Source: Palsa-513 sp050010595 (GTDB taxonomy: Bacteria > Actinomycetota > Thermoleophilia > Solirubrobacterales > Solirubrobacteraceae). From it: DNA of 64,000 nucleotides. The position numbers and the translations under genes were made by a program. The DNA lies in assembly GCA_050010595.1 (NCBI GenBank), contig JBEKKS010000008.1:62001-126000 (forward strand). The letters are read 5' to 3'. The notes beneath the pieces are model-generated. The model saw nothing but the letters and a program-made list of their open reading frames with translations, was not told the DNA's origin and did not search any database. Shown in pieces: positions 41,736 through 49,891 of the stretch (position 1 is the first letter of the stretch; every line of letters starts with the position of its first letter).

Positions 41736-43541
41736 GTGGGCGATGCGAGGCACTGGTTGACCCGGCCGAGTGTAAGCGGCACCGCGCGCAAGCGCAGGGG
41801 ACGCCGCGCGCGTGGCCTCAGGCGGCTCGCCGTGCTGGTGCTGGTCCTCTCGGTCGGGGCAATCGTCGGCGTCTCGTCGCTGGGGAGCGGCCCGCCGAGC
41901 GCGAAAACGCTCGCCGATCAGTTCGCGGCCGCCTGGGCGCGCCGCGATTGGCAGGCAATGTACGCGCAAGTCGACAGCGCGACGCAGGTAGGAGTGCCAT
42001 ACAGCCAGTTCGCCTCCGACTACGCAGCGCCGGCGGCGACGGCAACCGTGATCGGCGCCAAGGTTCTGCGCGGCACCTATGCGGCCGGCAGCTCCGAGGT
42101 CGTCACGTTGCGAGTCCGCACGCGGATCTTCGGGACGATGCGGCTGCAGTACACGCTTCCACTGACGGGCAGCGGCAATGCGATGCGCATCCTCTGGCAC
42201 CCGAACCTCGCGTTTCCCGAGCTCTACCCGGGCGAGGTCGTCCACCGCGTCACGGTCACACCCACGCGTGGTCAGCTCCTCGCGCGCGACGGCGTACCCT
42301 TGGCGAGCCTCGCCTCCGCGAGCAATGTCATCGGCTCGGTGGCGACCGCAGGCGGCAGCCAGGAGCAAGCGCTCGAAGCGGACGGGTTTCCGGCCGGCAC
42401 GCTCGTTGGCACGAGCGGGCTCGAATACCTGTTCAACAGGCAACTCGAAGGCCGGCCCGGAGGCAAGCTCTTCGCGGGCCCGCGGATCATCGCGGACACG
42501 CGTGCGGTCCCAGGAACGAACGTACGCACCTCGATCGACCCGGAGCTACAGAACGACGCGGTCAGCGAGTTCGGCAGCTCGAGCGGCGGGATCGTCGTGA
42601 TGGCGCCCCGCACGGGCGAGCTTCTTGCCGTAGCCGGCAGCCCGCTCTCCCAGACGCAACCACCCGGCTCGACGTTCAAGATCGTCACCGCTACAGGCGT
42701 TCTCGAAGCGCGGCTCGCGACGATCAACTCCACCTACGCTTACGGCACCTACGCGAAGATCGACGGCTACAAGCTGCACAACAGCAACAGCGAGGACTGC
42801 GGCGGCACGCTGATCAACGCTTTCGCCGTCTCCTGCAACTCGGTCTACGCACCGCTCGGGATCGAGCTGGGAGCGCAGCGACTCGTCGCGGCAGCCGAGA
42901 CCTACGGCTTCAACAAGCCCTCACCGATCGCGATCGCGGCCGAGAGCACGATCCCGCAGCCCACACTCCTGACCGACCCGGTCGCGCTCGGCTCGTCAGC
43001 GATCGGCCAATACCAGGATCTCGCCTCGCCACTGCAGATGCTGCGGATCGCTGCGACGATCGCGCTCGGCGGACGCGAACCGACGCCGACCTTCGCGACG
43101 GGGGTGCACCCGAGCTTCCCACGCGTGATCCCAGCACAGATCGCGCACACGATCCGCAAGATGATGATCGCGGTGGTCCGCTACGGCGACGGTACGGGCG
43201 TGCAGGCGCAGCTACCCGGAGTGCTCGTCGCCGGCAAGACCGGCACCGCGCAGCTCACGCTGCCCAACTGTGCGAGCGCAAGCACCGGTGCGAGCGGGAC
43301 TACCGGTGCGAGCGGGAGCAGCAGTATCGGCTCGATCGCCACGCCAAGCGGCGCCACAGGCCCCTGCGCGAACATCCCCAACAACCCTTACGACACGGAC
43401 GCCTGGTTCGTCTCGTTCGCACCCGCCTTCCACCCGAAGATCGCGGTCGGCGTCCTGCTCGACCACGACGGCGCCGGCGGCACAAGCGCCGCCCCGATCG
43501 CGCGGGACCTGATCGCAGACGCGCTAGAACTCGGCTACTGA
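41736..43541 (+). CDS. pbpA: Penicillin-binding protein transpeptidase with NTF2-like domain
   Basis: A 601-residue class B PBP. A basic start and transmembrane anchor (28-48) are followed by an NTF2-like MecA-N-type domain (about 55-155), a dimerisation domain and a transpeptidase. The active-site serine is S312 (PPGSTFKIV), with SCN (366-368) and KTGTA (501-505). It crosslinks peptidoglycan, probably in elongation or division. A Ser/Thr/Gly-rich insertion (about 512-544) flanked by C512 and C544 follows the KTG strand, which is unusual. Several starts are possible; GTG 41736 gives an appropriate cytoplasmic tail and follows the promoter at 41674-41702. Confidence 0.87.
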   Translation: MGDARHWLTRPSVSGTARKRRGRRARGLRRLAVLVLVLSVGAIVGVSSLGSGPPSAKTLADQFAAAWARRDWQAMYAQVDSATQVGVPYSQFASDYAAPAATATVIGAKVLRGTYAAGSSEVVTLRVRTRIFGTMRLQYTLPLTGSGNAMRILWHPNLAFPELYPGEVVHRVTVTPTRGQLLARDGVPLASLASASNVIGSVATAGGSQEQALEADGFPAGTLVGTSGLEYLFNRQLEGRPGGKLFAGPRIIADTRAVPGTNVRTSIDPELQNDAVSEFGSSSGGIVVMAPRTGELLAVAGSPLSQTQPPGSTFKIVTATGVLEARLATINSTYAYGTYAKIDGYKLHNSNSEDCGGTLINAFAVSCNSVYAPLGIELGAQRLVAAAETYGFNKPSPIAIAAESTIPQPTLLTDPVALGSSAIGQYQDLASPLQMLRIAATIALGGREPTPTFATGVHPSFPRVIPAQIAHTIRKMMIAVVRYGDGTGVQAQLPGVLVAGKTGTAQLTLPNCASASTGASGTTGASGSSSIGSIATPSGATGPCANIPNNPYDTDAWFVSFAPAFHPKIAVGVLLDHDGAGGTSAAPIARDLIADALELGY

Positions 43542-43545
43542 ACGC

Positions 43546-43568
43546 AGCGCGCTGCAGCCAGGCGCGCT
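43546..43568. terminator. Possible bidirectional terminator between convergent genes
   Basis: AGCGCGC (43546-43552) and GCGCGCT (43562-43568) form a 7-bp stem with a 9-base loop between the PBP and lipoprotein genes; the right arm overlaps the lipoprotein stop. There is no T-run on either strand. Confidence 0.4.
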
Positions 43569-44133
43569 ACACATCGAGCTCGATGCGCGACTGGTCGCTC
43601 GGGTTCGACGGATCGACGATGTGGAGGGTCAGCGGGCGACTCGCGTAGGTGATCGAGGGGAACTTGAAGAGGAGAACCTCGCCCTGCGTCCAGCCGGAGT
43701 ACGCGAGGCTCGTCGTCGAGGGCAGCTGGCCCTTGGGCGGGATCGGCGCCGGCGCGTAGCTGAACGTGTTCGGGTCCGGGTTGGTAAGCGGAGTGAACCG
43801 ATCGCCGAGCGTGTCGGTGATGTAGTAGTCCGTTGCAGGCGTCTGAGTCCGCTCCGTGGTGTTGTAGGCCTGGATGAAGACCGCGAACCACATGTCGCCG
43901 ATCGGTAGCTTGAGCTCTGATTTGCTCAGACCCTGCAGGTAAGCGGTGTCCTCGTCGCTGAACTGGTTGAGCTCGCGCGAGATCTGCACCTGGTAGTAGA
44001 GGTTCCCGACCTTGACGTAGCCCGGACCCTCGTTGTCGGCGTAGCGCTCGTTGCCGCTTACCGAGCAGGCACTGATCGCCAGTACGCAGGCAAGCGCAGC
44101 CGCAGCCATTGCGAGTCGTCGCAGCACCGTCAT
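43567..44133 (-). CDS. Probable lipoprotein of unknown function
   Basis: A 188-residue protein with a lipoprotein signal: basic start, hydrophobic core, and an ISAC lipobox with lipid-bearing C23. The mature part contains NLYYQVQISRELNQF, a strand-rich region with GDMWFAVFIQAYNTTE, and a C-terminal LTLHIVDPSNPSDQSRI. The order suggests an immunoglobulin-like fold of the DUF4352 kind, as in many actinobacterial lipoproteins, but this is not certain. TAGACT (44148-44143) lies 9 bases before the ATG, so the mRNA may be leaderless. It is convergent with the PBP gene. Confidence 0.72.
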   Translation of the reverse strand: MTVLRRLAMAAAALACVLAISACSVSGNERYADNEGPGYVKVGNLYYQVQISRELNQFSDEDTAYLQGLSKSELKLPIGDMWFAVFIQAYNTTERTQTPATDYYITDTLGDRFTPLTNPDPNTFSYAPAPIPPKGQLPSTTSLAYSGWTQGEVLLFKFPSITYASRPLTLHIVDPSNPSDQSRIELDV

Positions 44134-44216
44134 CGCGCCGGAAGTCTAGTGGTCCCGGCGATAACTTCCATCGCATTCGAGCCGCCCCTGGCGACGCAAC
44201 GTGAGCCGAGAACCAC

Positions 44217-44711
44217 TTAGCCGCCGGCGATCGTTGCGCGGGCGCCGCGACCCTTGCCCTCTTCAAGGATCGAGCGCAGGCGGCGCAGCGCGCGCTTGTT
44301 CTGGCGCCGCGTCCAGCGGCGCGCTCCAAGCGCTTCGCCAATGCGGTCGCTGATCGTCGCCGGCTCGGTCTCGGTCGTCAACTCGACCCGCGTCGTATCG
44401 CCGGCGTTCGGCTCGAGCTTGTAGACGGTCATCACGCGCACGCGGTTGAACTTGCCGCCGCGGCCGGCCTCGACGATCCGGCGTGGCGCATCGACGTCGA
44501 TGAAGCTGACGCCCATCCAGCTGAAGCGCTGGAACGGAGCCTTGACGCGAAAGCGCGCGCCGGCCCCGCGACCGACCGAGTTCTCCCGGGTGAGATGGAA
44601 CTCGTCGAGGAAGTGATCCGTGAACTCCGAATGGTTCGCGATGTCGCTGAGGTAGCCAAAGACCTCCTCACGCGGACGGCCAACAACGATCGAGACGCTC
44701 ACGGGATCCAC
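44217..44711 (-). CDS. SRPBCC/START-like (polyketide cyclase/dehydrase) protein
   Basis: A 164-residue helix-grip protein: SVSIVVGRPREEVFGYLSDI (near 5-24) is the usual first strand and helix, and NSVGRGAGARFRVKAP and the long C-terminal basic helix (RRWTRRQNKRALRRLRSIL) fit the fold. SRPBCC proteins bind hydrophobic ligands; some act as chaperones or cyclases. The GTG at 44711 lies 8 bases after TAGAGT (44725-44720), giving a leaderless-type start; an in-frame ATG at 44735 is within that promoter region and is rejected. The basic tail suggests RNA, DNA or membrane contact (inference). Confidence 0.75.
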   Translation of the reverse strand: MDPVSVSIVVGRPREEVFGYLSDIANHSEFTDHFLDEFHLTRENSVGRGAGARFRVKAPFQRFSWMGVSFIDVDAPRRIVEAGRGGKFNRVRVMTVYKLEPNAGDTTRVELTTETEPATISDRIGEALGARRWTRRQNKRALRRLRSILEEGKGRGARATIAGG

Positions 44712-44765
44712 GGTGCGGCACTCTACCGATGGCACGCGACCGCAACGGCCACGAGCTGCCTGTAA

Positions 44766-45041
44766 TCAGGCGGCGCGGCGCGTGACGCGGACGACAGCCG
44801 CCGGGTCGCTGCGAGTACCGCCGCCAAGGCGATGACTGACCAGCGCGTCCAGCATCGGCTCCGCAGGGCGAAGCATGCGACAGAGCTCGCAGACGAGGGC
44901 GGCACTGTCGTAGAGATAGACGCGCTCGCCGATCAGCGGGGTGCGCCCGCAATCGGCGCAACGGGCGATCTCTTCGGCGAGCAGCTCGTCCGCGAGCGCG
45001 TGCGGCATGTCTGCCGGTCGGTTCGGATGATCGTGGAACAT
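44766..45041 (-). CDS. Small four-cysteine zinc-ribbon protein
   Basis: A 91-residue protein with CADC (28-31) and CELC (51-54) separated by 19 residues, a treble-clef or zinc-ribbon arrangement with the strand ERVYLYDSAALV between. The tail is basic and proline/arginine-rich. Function is unknown. It is divergent from the FHA-domain gene and shares a 127-base intergenic region containing a hairpin (45054-45067) that would lie in its own leader. An alternative start is the ATG at 45008. The neighbouring SRPBCC gene on the same strand is 31 bases downstream. Confidence 0.6.
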   Translation of the reverse strand: MFHDHPNRPADMPHALADELLAEEIARCADCGRTPLIGERVYLYDSAALVCELCRMLRPAEPMLDALVSHRLGGGTRSDPAAVVRVTRRAA

Positions 45042-45053
45042 GTGGAGTGATTC

Positions 45054-45067
45054 GCCCGAAATCGGGC
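45054..45067. promoter_or_regulatory. Hairpin in the divergent spacer
   Basis: GCCCG (45054-45058) and CGGGC (45063-45067) form a compact stem-loop with an AAAT loop, 13 bases upstream of the small zinc-protein start. It could be an operator or a leader hairpin; there is no further evidence. Confidence 0.25.
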
Positions 45068-45134
45068 TTCTCCTTCAGCCCGGGCGACCGGCACATCCGC
45101 CAACTCTTAACGGGACTATTTACGGCGTTGTCTC

Positions 45135-45140
45135 TATGAT
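45135..45140 (+). promoter_or_regulatory. -10 box of the FHA-protein gene
   Basis: TATGAT is a good -10 match, 29 bases before ATG 45169, and a GGAGG ribosome site (45157-45161) follows. No convincing -35 is seen. Confidence 0.4.
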
Positions 45141-45168
45141 GTTGACTCGCCACCCAGGAGGCAGTCTC

Positions 45169-45759
45169 ATGACCGACGAGCGCACGGGGGCCCTCAGCGA
45201 AACAGGACCGTTTCGCTGCGAGCAGTGTGGATCACTCGTGACCTTGCCCGAGCCCGGAGTGCGCCGGCTGTGCGACAACTGTGGCGCCGAGTCGTTGGCG
45301 CCCCTCGAACTTCCGGCGGTGAACACGGAGCAGAACCTGGTCGCCGCCCTGCGGGCGGTGCCGCCGTGGCTGGCTGACCCGACAACGCTCCTGGTCGAGC
45401 CAGGGGAGTACCTCTGCTACCAGGACGGCGAGGAGATCGTTGTCGTGCCGCTGACGCGCGAGTGGACGCGAATCGGCCGCAGCCTCGCCGCCGACGTCCG
45501 CTTCGACGACCCCACGGTCTCGCGCCGCCATGCCTTGATCGTGCGAGCGCCGGATGGCGTGCGCGTGCTCGATGACCGCAGCCTCAACGGCGTGTTCGTG
45601 AACGGGCAGCGCGTCGAGTGGAGCACGCTCGCGCACGGCGACGAGATCCTCGTCGGGCGCTACCGCCTCCACTTCGCAAGGCTGGAAGCCACGAGCGTCG
45701 AGACGCCGGCCGAGGTCGCGGAGAATGCCGCGGTGCCGGTCGGCGACCTCCAGGCGTAG
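45169..45759 (+). CDS. FHA-domain protein with N-terminal zinc ribbon
   Basis: A 196-residue protein. The N-terminus has CEQC (17-20) and CDNC (35-38), a zinc ribbon. The FHA core is about 85-175: TRIGRSLAADVRFDDPTVSR, HALIVRAP and DRSLNGVFVNG give the conserved G-R, S-R-H and N-G-x-x-x-N-G residues that bind phosphothreonine. Such modules couple to Ser/Thr kinases in actinobacteria. ATG 45169 has GGAGG 7 bases upstream. The gene is followed after 40 bases by uppP, so an envelope-growth link is possible. No kinase gene is in the window. Confidence 0.87.
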   Translation: MTDERTGALSETGPFRCEQCGSLVTLPEPGVRRLCDNCGAESLAPLELPAVNTEQNLVAALRAVPPWLADPTTLLVEPGEYLCYQDGEEIVVVPLTREWTRIGRSLAADVRFDDPTVSRRHALIVRAPDGVRVLDDRSLNGVFVNGQRVEWSTLAHGDEILVGRYRLHFARLEATSVETPAEVAENAAVPVGDLQA

Positions 45760-45799
45760 TCACAGTCAGAGACCCGCTGGCGGATAGACTGGCCCGCGC

Positions 45800-46702
45800 G
45801 TGCTCCCGCTGGCCTCAGCCATCAGCTACTTCCAGGCCGTTGTGCTCGGCCTGCTCCAAGGCACGACCGAGCTGTTCCCGATCTCGAGCCTCGGACACAC
45901 CGTTCTCTTCCCAACGCTCTTCGGGTGGCATACGGTCGTGCGGATCCAGTCCGAGAGCGAGTCGCCGTGGCTCGCGTTCGTCGTGATGCTGCACGTCGGC
46001 AGCGCCCTCGGCCTACTCGCCTACTTCTGGCGCGAATGGATCCAGATCATCCGAGCGTTCTTCCGTACGCTCGCGAAGCGGCGCATCGAGGACGCCACCG
46101 AGCGGCTCGCCTGGCTGATAATCATCGCTTCGATCCCCGCGGGCATCCTCGGAATCGCCTTCGAGCACACATTCCGAACGCTAACCGCGAAGCCGCTCGA
46201 CGCGGCGATCTTCCTGATGGTCAATGGCTTGATCCTGTTCGCCGCTGAGCGCTACAGGCGCAGGGCGGAGGTCAGGGAGCTCGCTGAGCGCGAGGGCCAG
46301 AACGTCGCGGGCGGACGCGAGCTCGGGACGCTCGAATACCGCGAGGCATTCGTCATCGGGATCGCCCAGTCAACAGCGCTGGTGGCCGGAATCAGCCGCG
46401 AGGGCGTGACGATGGGCGCCGGACTAGCGCGCGGGCTCGACCACAGCGACGCGGCGCGCCTCGCGTTCCTGATGGCGACGCCGATCATCCTCGCCGCCGG
46501 GCTGTTCAAGATCTCCGACCTCACCGGACCGCTCGGTAGCAGCGTTCGCGGCCAGGCGTTCGTCGCCTGCGGCGTCGCGGCGGTCGCGGCCGTCTTCACC
46601 GTCGCGTTCCTCGTCCGCTGGTTCCGCACGCGGACGCTCACGCCATTCGCGATCTACTGCCTGCTGTTCGGGTTCGCGATGGTGCTCTACACGCAGGTCT
46701 GA
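45800..46702 (+). CDS. uppP: Undecaprenyl-diphosphatase UppP/BacA
   Basis: A 300-residue multi-pass membrane protein that recycles the undecaprenyl carrier for cell-wall synthesis. The first motif is LLQGTTELFPISSLGH (18-33), covering the family's active-site glutamate and PxSS. The second is AGISREGVTMGAGL, with the conserved arginine. The usual Ser of SRSG is Glu here (SREG). Around eight membrane segments are seen. GTG 45800 lies 9 bases after TAGACT (45785-45790), a leaderless arrangement. The gene fits beside the PBP and FHA genes as an envelope gene. Confidence 0.9.
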   Translation: MLPLASAISYFQAVVLGLLQGTTELFPISSLGHTVLFPTLFGWHTVVRIQSESESPWLAFVVMLHVGSALGLLAYFWREWIQIIRAFFRTLAKRRIEDATERLAWLIIIASIPAGILGIAFEHTFRTLTAKPLDAAIFLMVNGLILFAAERYRRRAEVRELAEREGQNVAGGRELGTLEYREAFVIGIAQSTALVAGISREGVTMGAGLARGLDHSDAARLAFLMATPIILAAGLFKISDLTGPLGSSVRGQAFVACGVAAVAAVFTVAFLVRWFRTRTLTPFAIYCLLFGFAMVLYTQV

Positions 46703-46731
46703 CGAGCCCCTCGTCGAGGGGCCGTGCACGG

Positions 46732-47571
46732 TCAGGAGGCGATCAGCTTGGCGCCGGCGGTCGCGAACGTGGTCTCGATTACGCTCGCCCAGCCGTCCGT
46801 CCGCCCGCTCAGCGACGAAGCGAGGTCTTGCGCGCGCTCGCGGGTCACCCAGAACAGAACCGAAGGGCCGGCGCCCGAGATCGTCGCGCCTAGCGCGCCG
46901 AGCTCGGCGGCCTGCGCAGCAAGCTCTGCCGAGCGCGGGTAGAGCGAGGCGCGGTAGGGCTGGTGGAGGCGGTCGTCGAGACCGTGCGCGATCAGCTCGG
47001 CATCGTCTTGCGCGAGGCCGAGGATCAGCGCGGCGCCGTGCGCGACGTTGAAGACAGCGTCCGCGAACGGCACCTGCTCCGGTAGCACCTCCCGGGCGCG
47101 CTCGGTGGTGACGCCGTCTCGTGGGATGACGAGGACCGCAGCGAGCCGCTCGGGCGCCGCGAAGCAGTAGGACTCGCCGTCGACGACGATCACGAAGCCG
47201 CCCGCGATCGCGGCGGCGACGTTGTCCGGATGACCGTCGATCTCGCTCGCGAGAGCGAGCAGGTCGGGCTCGGAGCCCGCGAATCGCGCCCCGGCGAGCA
47301 GGCCGGCGACCGTCGCGGCCGCGCTCGAGCCGAGACCGCCGCTGAGCGGGATTTGCGAGCTGATCTTGAAGTGGACCTTGTCCGCAGGGTGCAGGCGCTC
47401 GAACGCACGGACGACGAGGTTCGAGCGGTCGGTCGGTAGCGGCAGGTCAGTCGCGAGCGCGAATGCATCGCTCTCCGCGACCTCGAGCTCGAGGAACAGG
47501 TTGAGCGCCGCGGCGAAGCAGTCGAAGCCCGGCCCTAGGTTCGCCGAGGAGGCGGGAACGCGGACGCGCAT
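46732..47571 (-). CDS. thrB: Homoserine kinase ThrB
   Basis: A 279-residue GHMP-family kinase that phosphorylates homoserine for threonine synthesis. The N-terminal VPASSANLGPGFDCFA and the ATP loop IPLSGGLGSSAAATVAG (near 74-90) are diagnostic, as is the C-terminal ISGAGPSVLFW. Start ATG 47571 is set by the conserved N-terminus; it follows thrC by 14 bases. The order lysA-hom-thrC-thrB on one strand is typical of actinobacteria and implies coordinated aspartate-family synthesis. No leader or riboswitch-like structure is visible before the block. Confidence 0.93.
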   Translation of the reverse strand: MRVRVPASSANLGPGFDCFAAALNLFLELEVAESDAFALATDLPLPTDRSNLVVRAFERLHPADKVHFKISSQIPLSGGLGSSAAATVAGLLAGARFAGSEPDLLALASEIDGHPDNVAAAIAGGFVIVVDGESYCFAAPERLAAVLVIPRDGVTTERAREVLPEQVPFADAVFNVAHGAALILGLAQDDAELIAHGLDDRLHQPYRASLYPRSAELAAQAAELGALGATISGAGPSVLFWVTRERAQDLASSLSGRTDGWASVIETTFATAGAKLIAS

Positions 47572-47585
47572 CACGGGAGGCGCCA

Positions 47586-48614
47586 CTACTCGAGCACCAG
47601 GCGCTCGAGGGCGCGCAGCTGCGGCTCGCAGGGCAGCACCGCGCCGGCCTGCTCGAGCGCGGCATCCGGATCTTTGAGACCGTGGCCGGTGAGAACGCAG
47701 GCGACGCGCTCGGCGCCGTCGGCGCCGTACTTGAGCAGCCCTGCGACCGACGCAGCCGAGGCCGGCTCGCAGAAGACGCCTTCGCTCGCGGCGAGCAGGC
47801 GGTAGGCCGCGAGAATCTCGTCGTCCGAGACGGCGCGGATCGCTCCGCGCGAGGCGCGCATCGCGTCGATCGCCTCCTCCCAGCGGGCCGGGTTGCCGAT
47901 CCGGATCGCGCTCGCGATCGTCTCCGGCTCGGCGACCACGTGGCCGAGCACCAGCGGTGCCGCGCCCGCGGCCTGGAAGCCGAGCATTCGCGGCGCGGCG
48001 CCGGCCTCGACGAAACCCTTCCAGTAGGAGGTGATGTTGCCGGCGTTCCCGACCGGGATGCAAAGCGCGTCAAGGCGCCCGTCGAGGTCGTCGAGCAGCT
48101 CGAACGCGGCGGTCTTCTGGCCCTGCAAGCGGAATTCGTTGACCGAGTTGACGAGCGCGATCGGGTGACGGCCGGCGAGCGCACGCACCAGCTCGAGTGC
48201 CTTGTCGAAGTTCCCGCGCAGGGCGATCACACGCGCGCCATGCATCAGGGCCTGGGCGAGCTTGCCGGTCGCGATCCGCCCGTCGGGGACGATCACGACT
48301 CCGCGCAGCCCCGCCTTTGCCGCGTAAGCGGCAGCCGAAGCAGCGGTATTGCCGGTCGAAGCGCAGATCACCGCCTTCGCGCCCTCGCGCACAGCCGCGG
48401 AGACCGCACAGGTCATGCCGCGATCCTTGAACGAGCCGGTCGGGTTCAGGCCCTCGAGCTTGAGGTAGACCTCGGCGCCGACGCGCTCGGACAGGCGCTC
48501 CGCGAGGACGAGCGGCGTCGAGCCCTCCCCCAGCGTCACGATCGGGTCGTCGGCCTCGAACGGCAAGCGGTCGCGGTGGCGCTCGATCAGGCCGATCGTG
48601 CGCATCGAGGTCAC
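47586..48614 (-). CDS. thrC: Threonine synthase ThrC
   Basis: A 342-residue PLP enzyme converting O-phosphohomoserine to threonine. The PLP lysine lies in LNPTGSFKDRGMT (near 56-68) and the phosphate loop is ASTGNTAASAAAYA. The conserved IPVGNAGNITSYWKG and SVNEFRLQGQKTAAFE blocks identify ThrC rather than other fold-II enzymes. GTG 48614 has a G-rich site upstream; ATG 48605 is an alternative. It sits between hom and thrB in an apparent operon, 43 bases after hom. Confidence 0.94.
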   Translation of the reverse strand: MTSMRTIGLIERHRDRLPFEADDPIVTLGEGSTPLVLAERLSERVGAEVYLKLEGLNPTGSFKDRGMTCAVSAAVREGAKAVICASTGNTAASAAAYAAKAGLRGVVIVPDGRIATGKLAQALMHGARVIALRGNFDKALELVRALAGRHPIALVNSVNEFRLQGQKTAAFELLDDLDGRLDALCIPVGNAGNITSYWKGFVEAGAAPRMLGFQAAGAAPLVLGHVVAEPETIASAIRIGNPARWEEAIDAMRASRGAIRAVSDDEILAAYRLLAASEGVFCEPASAASVAGLLKYGADGAERVACVLTGHGLKDPDAALEQAGAVLPCEPQLRALERLVLE

Positions 48615-48657
48615 TGATGCCCCCCGAAGAGCCGTGGATTTGAGGGATTGCTCAGCA

Positions 48658-49887
48658 TTACTCGAACTCCTCCTCGATCACGCGAATCGCGTGGGGGCGC
48701 GACTGGACGGCGTCGATCTTGCCGATCCGATCGAGTGCCGAGCGCACGCGGGATTCGAGCAGCGGGTGGATCACCATCACGAGCTGCGCGTGCTCGCCGA
48801 GGCCGCGCTGCACCACCGACTTGATCGACGCACCCTCATCGCCGAGGCACTGCGCGATCTCGGCCAGCACGCCCGGACGGTCGACGACGCGCAGGTGCAG
48901 GTAGAAGCCGGAGGTGACGTCCTCGACGATCGGCAAGCGCACCGCGTGCGGGATCGGCCCGACCGCGCGGGCGCCGCCAGTCGCCGCCGCGATCACGTCC
49001 GCGAGGACCGCGCTCGCCGTCTGCACTCCACCCGCGCCGGGCCCGGACATCGTGATCTCCGTGATCGCCGGCGCCTCGACCGTCACCGCGTTGAACGAGC
49101 CGCCGATCGTGGCGAGAGGGTGCGCCGCGTAGAGGAACGCCGGGTGCACGCGGACGGAGATCCCCCCATCGATCCGCTCAGCTGTCCCGATCAGCTTCAG
49201 CGCGAGCCCCAGCTCGCGCGCGTAGGCGATGTCGTCAGGTGTGATGTGCTCGATCCCCTCGTAGCGCACGTCCTCGATGCGCACCGGCGCATCGAACGCG
49301 AGCCGGGCGAGGATCGCCATCTTCGCCGCCGCGTCAGCGCCACCGACATCCTCGGAGGGGTCGGCCTCGGCGTAGCCGAGACGCTGAGCTTCGGCGAGCG
49401 CGACCTCGTAGCTGCCGCCCGTGCGCGTCATCTCGCTGAGGATGAAGTTGGTCGTGCCGTTGACGATCCCGTGCACGCGCTCGATCCGCGTGCCGCGCAG
49501 CGACTCGCGCAGCACGCGGACAACCGGCACGACCCCGGCTACAGCGGCCTCGAACCCGAGAGCACGACCGTGCTCGCGTGCGAGCTCCCAGAGCTCCTCG
49601 CCGTGGCGCGAGAGGAGCTGCTTGTTCGCGGTCACGACATCGCGGCCTGACTGCAGGGCGGCACGCACGTAGCGGCGCGCGTCATCGACGCCACCGATCA
49701 GCTCAACAATCAGATCCGACTGCTCGAGGATCTCGTCGAAGTCGCCGCGCGAGCGAGTCAGGACGCCGACGATCTCCGGCGTGCGGCCGGTCAGCTCGGT
49801 AACGCGGTCAGCTTGCACTGAGAGCAGCTGCGCGAACGCACCGCCGACGGTGCCGTGGCCGAGCAGGCCGATACGGAGCGGTGGCAT
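48658..49887 (-). CDS. hom: Homoserine dehydrogenase
   Basis: A 409-residue enzyme reducing aspartate semialdehyde to homoserine. NAD(P) binding is at GLLGHGTVGGAF (7-18). The catalytic domain has VVTANKQLLSRHG and VHGIVNGTTNFILSEMT, and DPSEDVGGADAAAKM provides the substrate-binding acidic residues. A C-terminal ACT domain (about 325-409: LRVVDRPGVLAEIAQCLG) implies threonine feedback control. ATG 49887 lies 4 bases after the lysA stop, so the two are tightly coupled. Confidence 0.95.
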   Translation of the reverse strand: MPPLRIGLLGHGTVGGAFAQLLSVQADRVTELTGRTPEIVGVLTRSRGDFDEILEQSDLIVELIGGVDDARRYVRAALQSGRDVVTANKQLLSRHGEELWELAREHGRALGFEAAVAGVVPVVRVLRESLRGTRIERVHGIVNGTTNFILSEMTRTGGSYEVALAEAQRLGYAEADPSEDVGGADAAAKMAILARLAFDAPVRIEDVRYEGIEHITPDDIAYARELGLALKLIGTAERIDGGISVRVHPAFLYAAHPLATIGGSFNAVTVEAPAITEITMSGPGAGGVQTASAVLADVIAAATGGARAVGPIPHAVRLPIVEDVTSGFYLHLRVVDRPGVLAEIAQCLGDEGASIKSVVQRGLGEHAQLVMVIHPLLESRVRSALDRIGKIDAVQSRPHAIRVIEEEFE

Positions 49888-49891
49888 GCCT

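Noticed and set aside
46732..48063. Longer homoserine kinase (443 codons)
   Set aside because: The extra 164 codons overlap thrC in another frame; the conserved ThrB start is ATG 47571.
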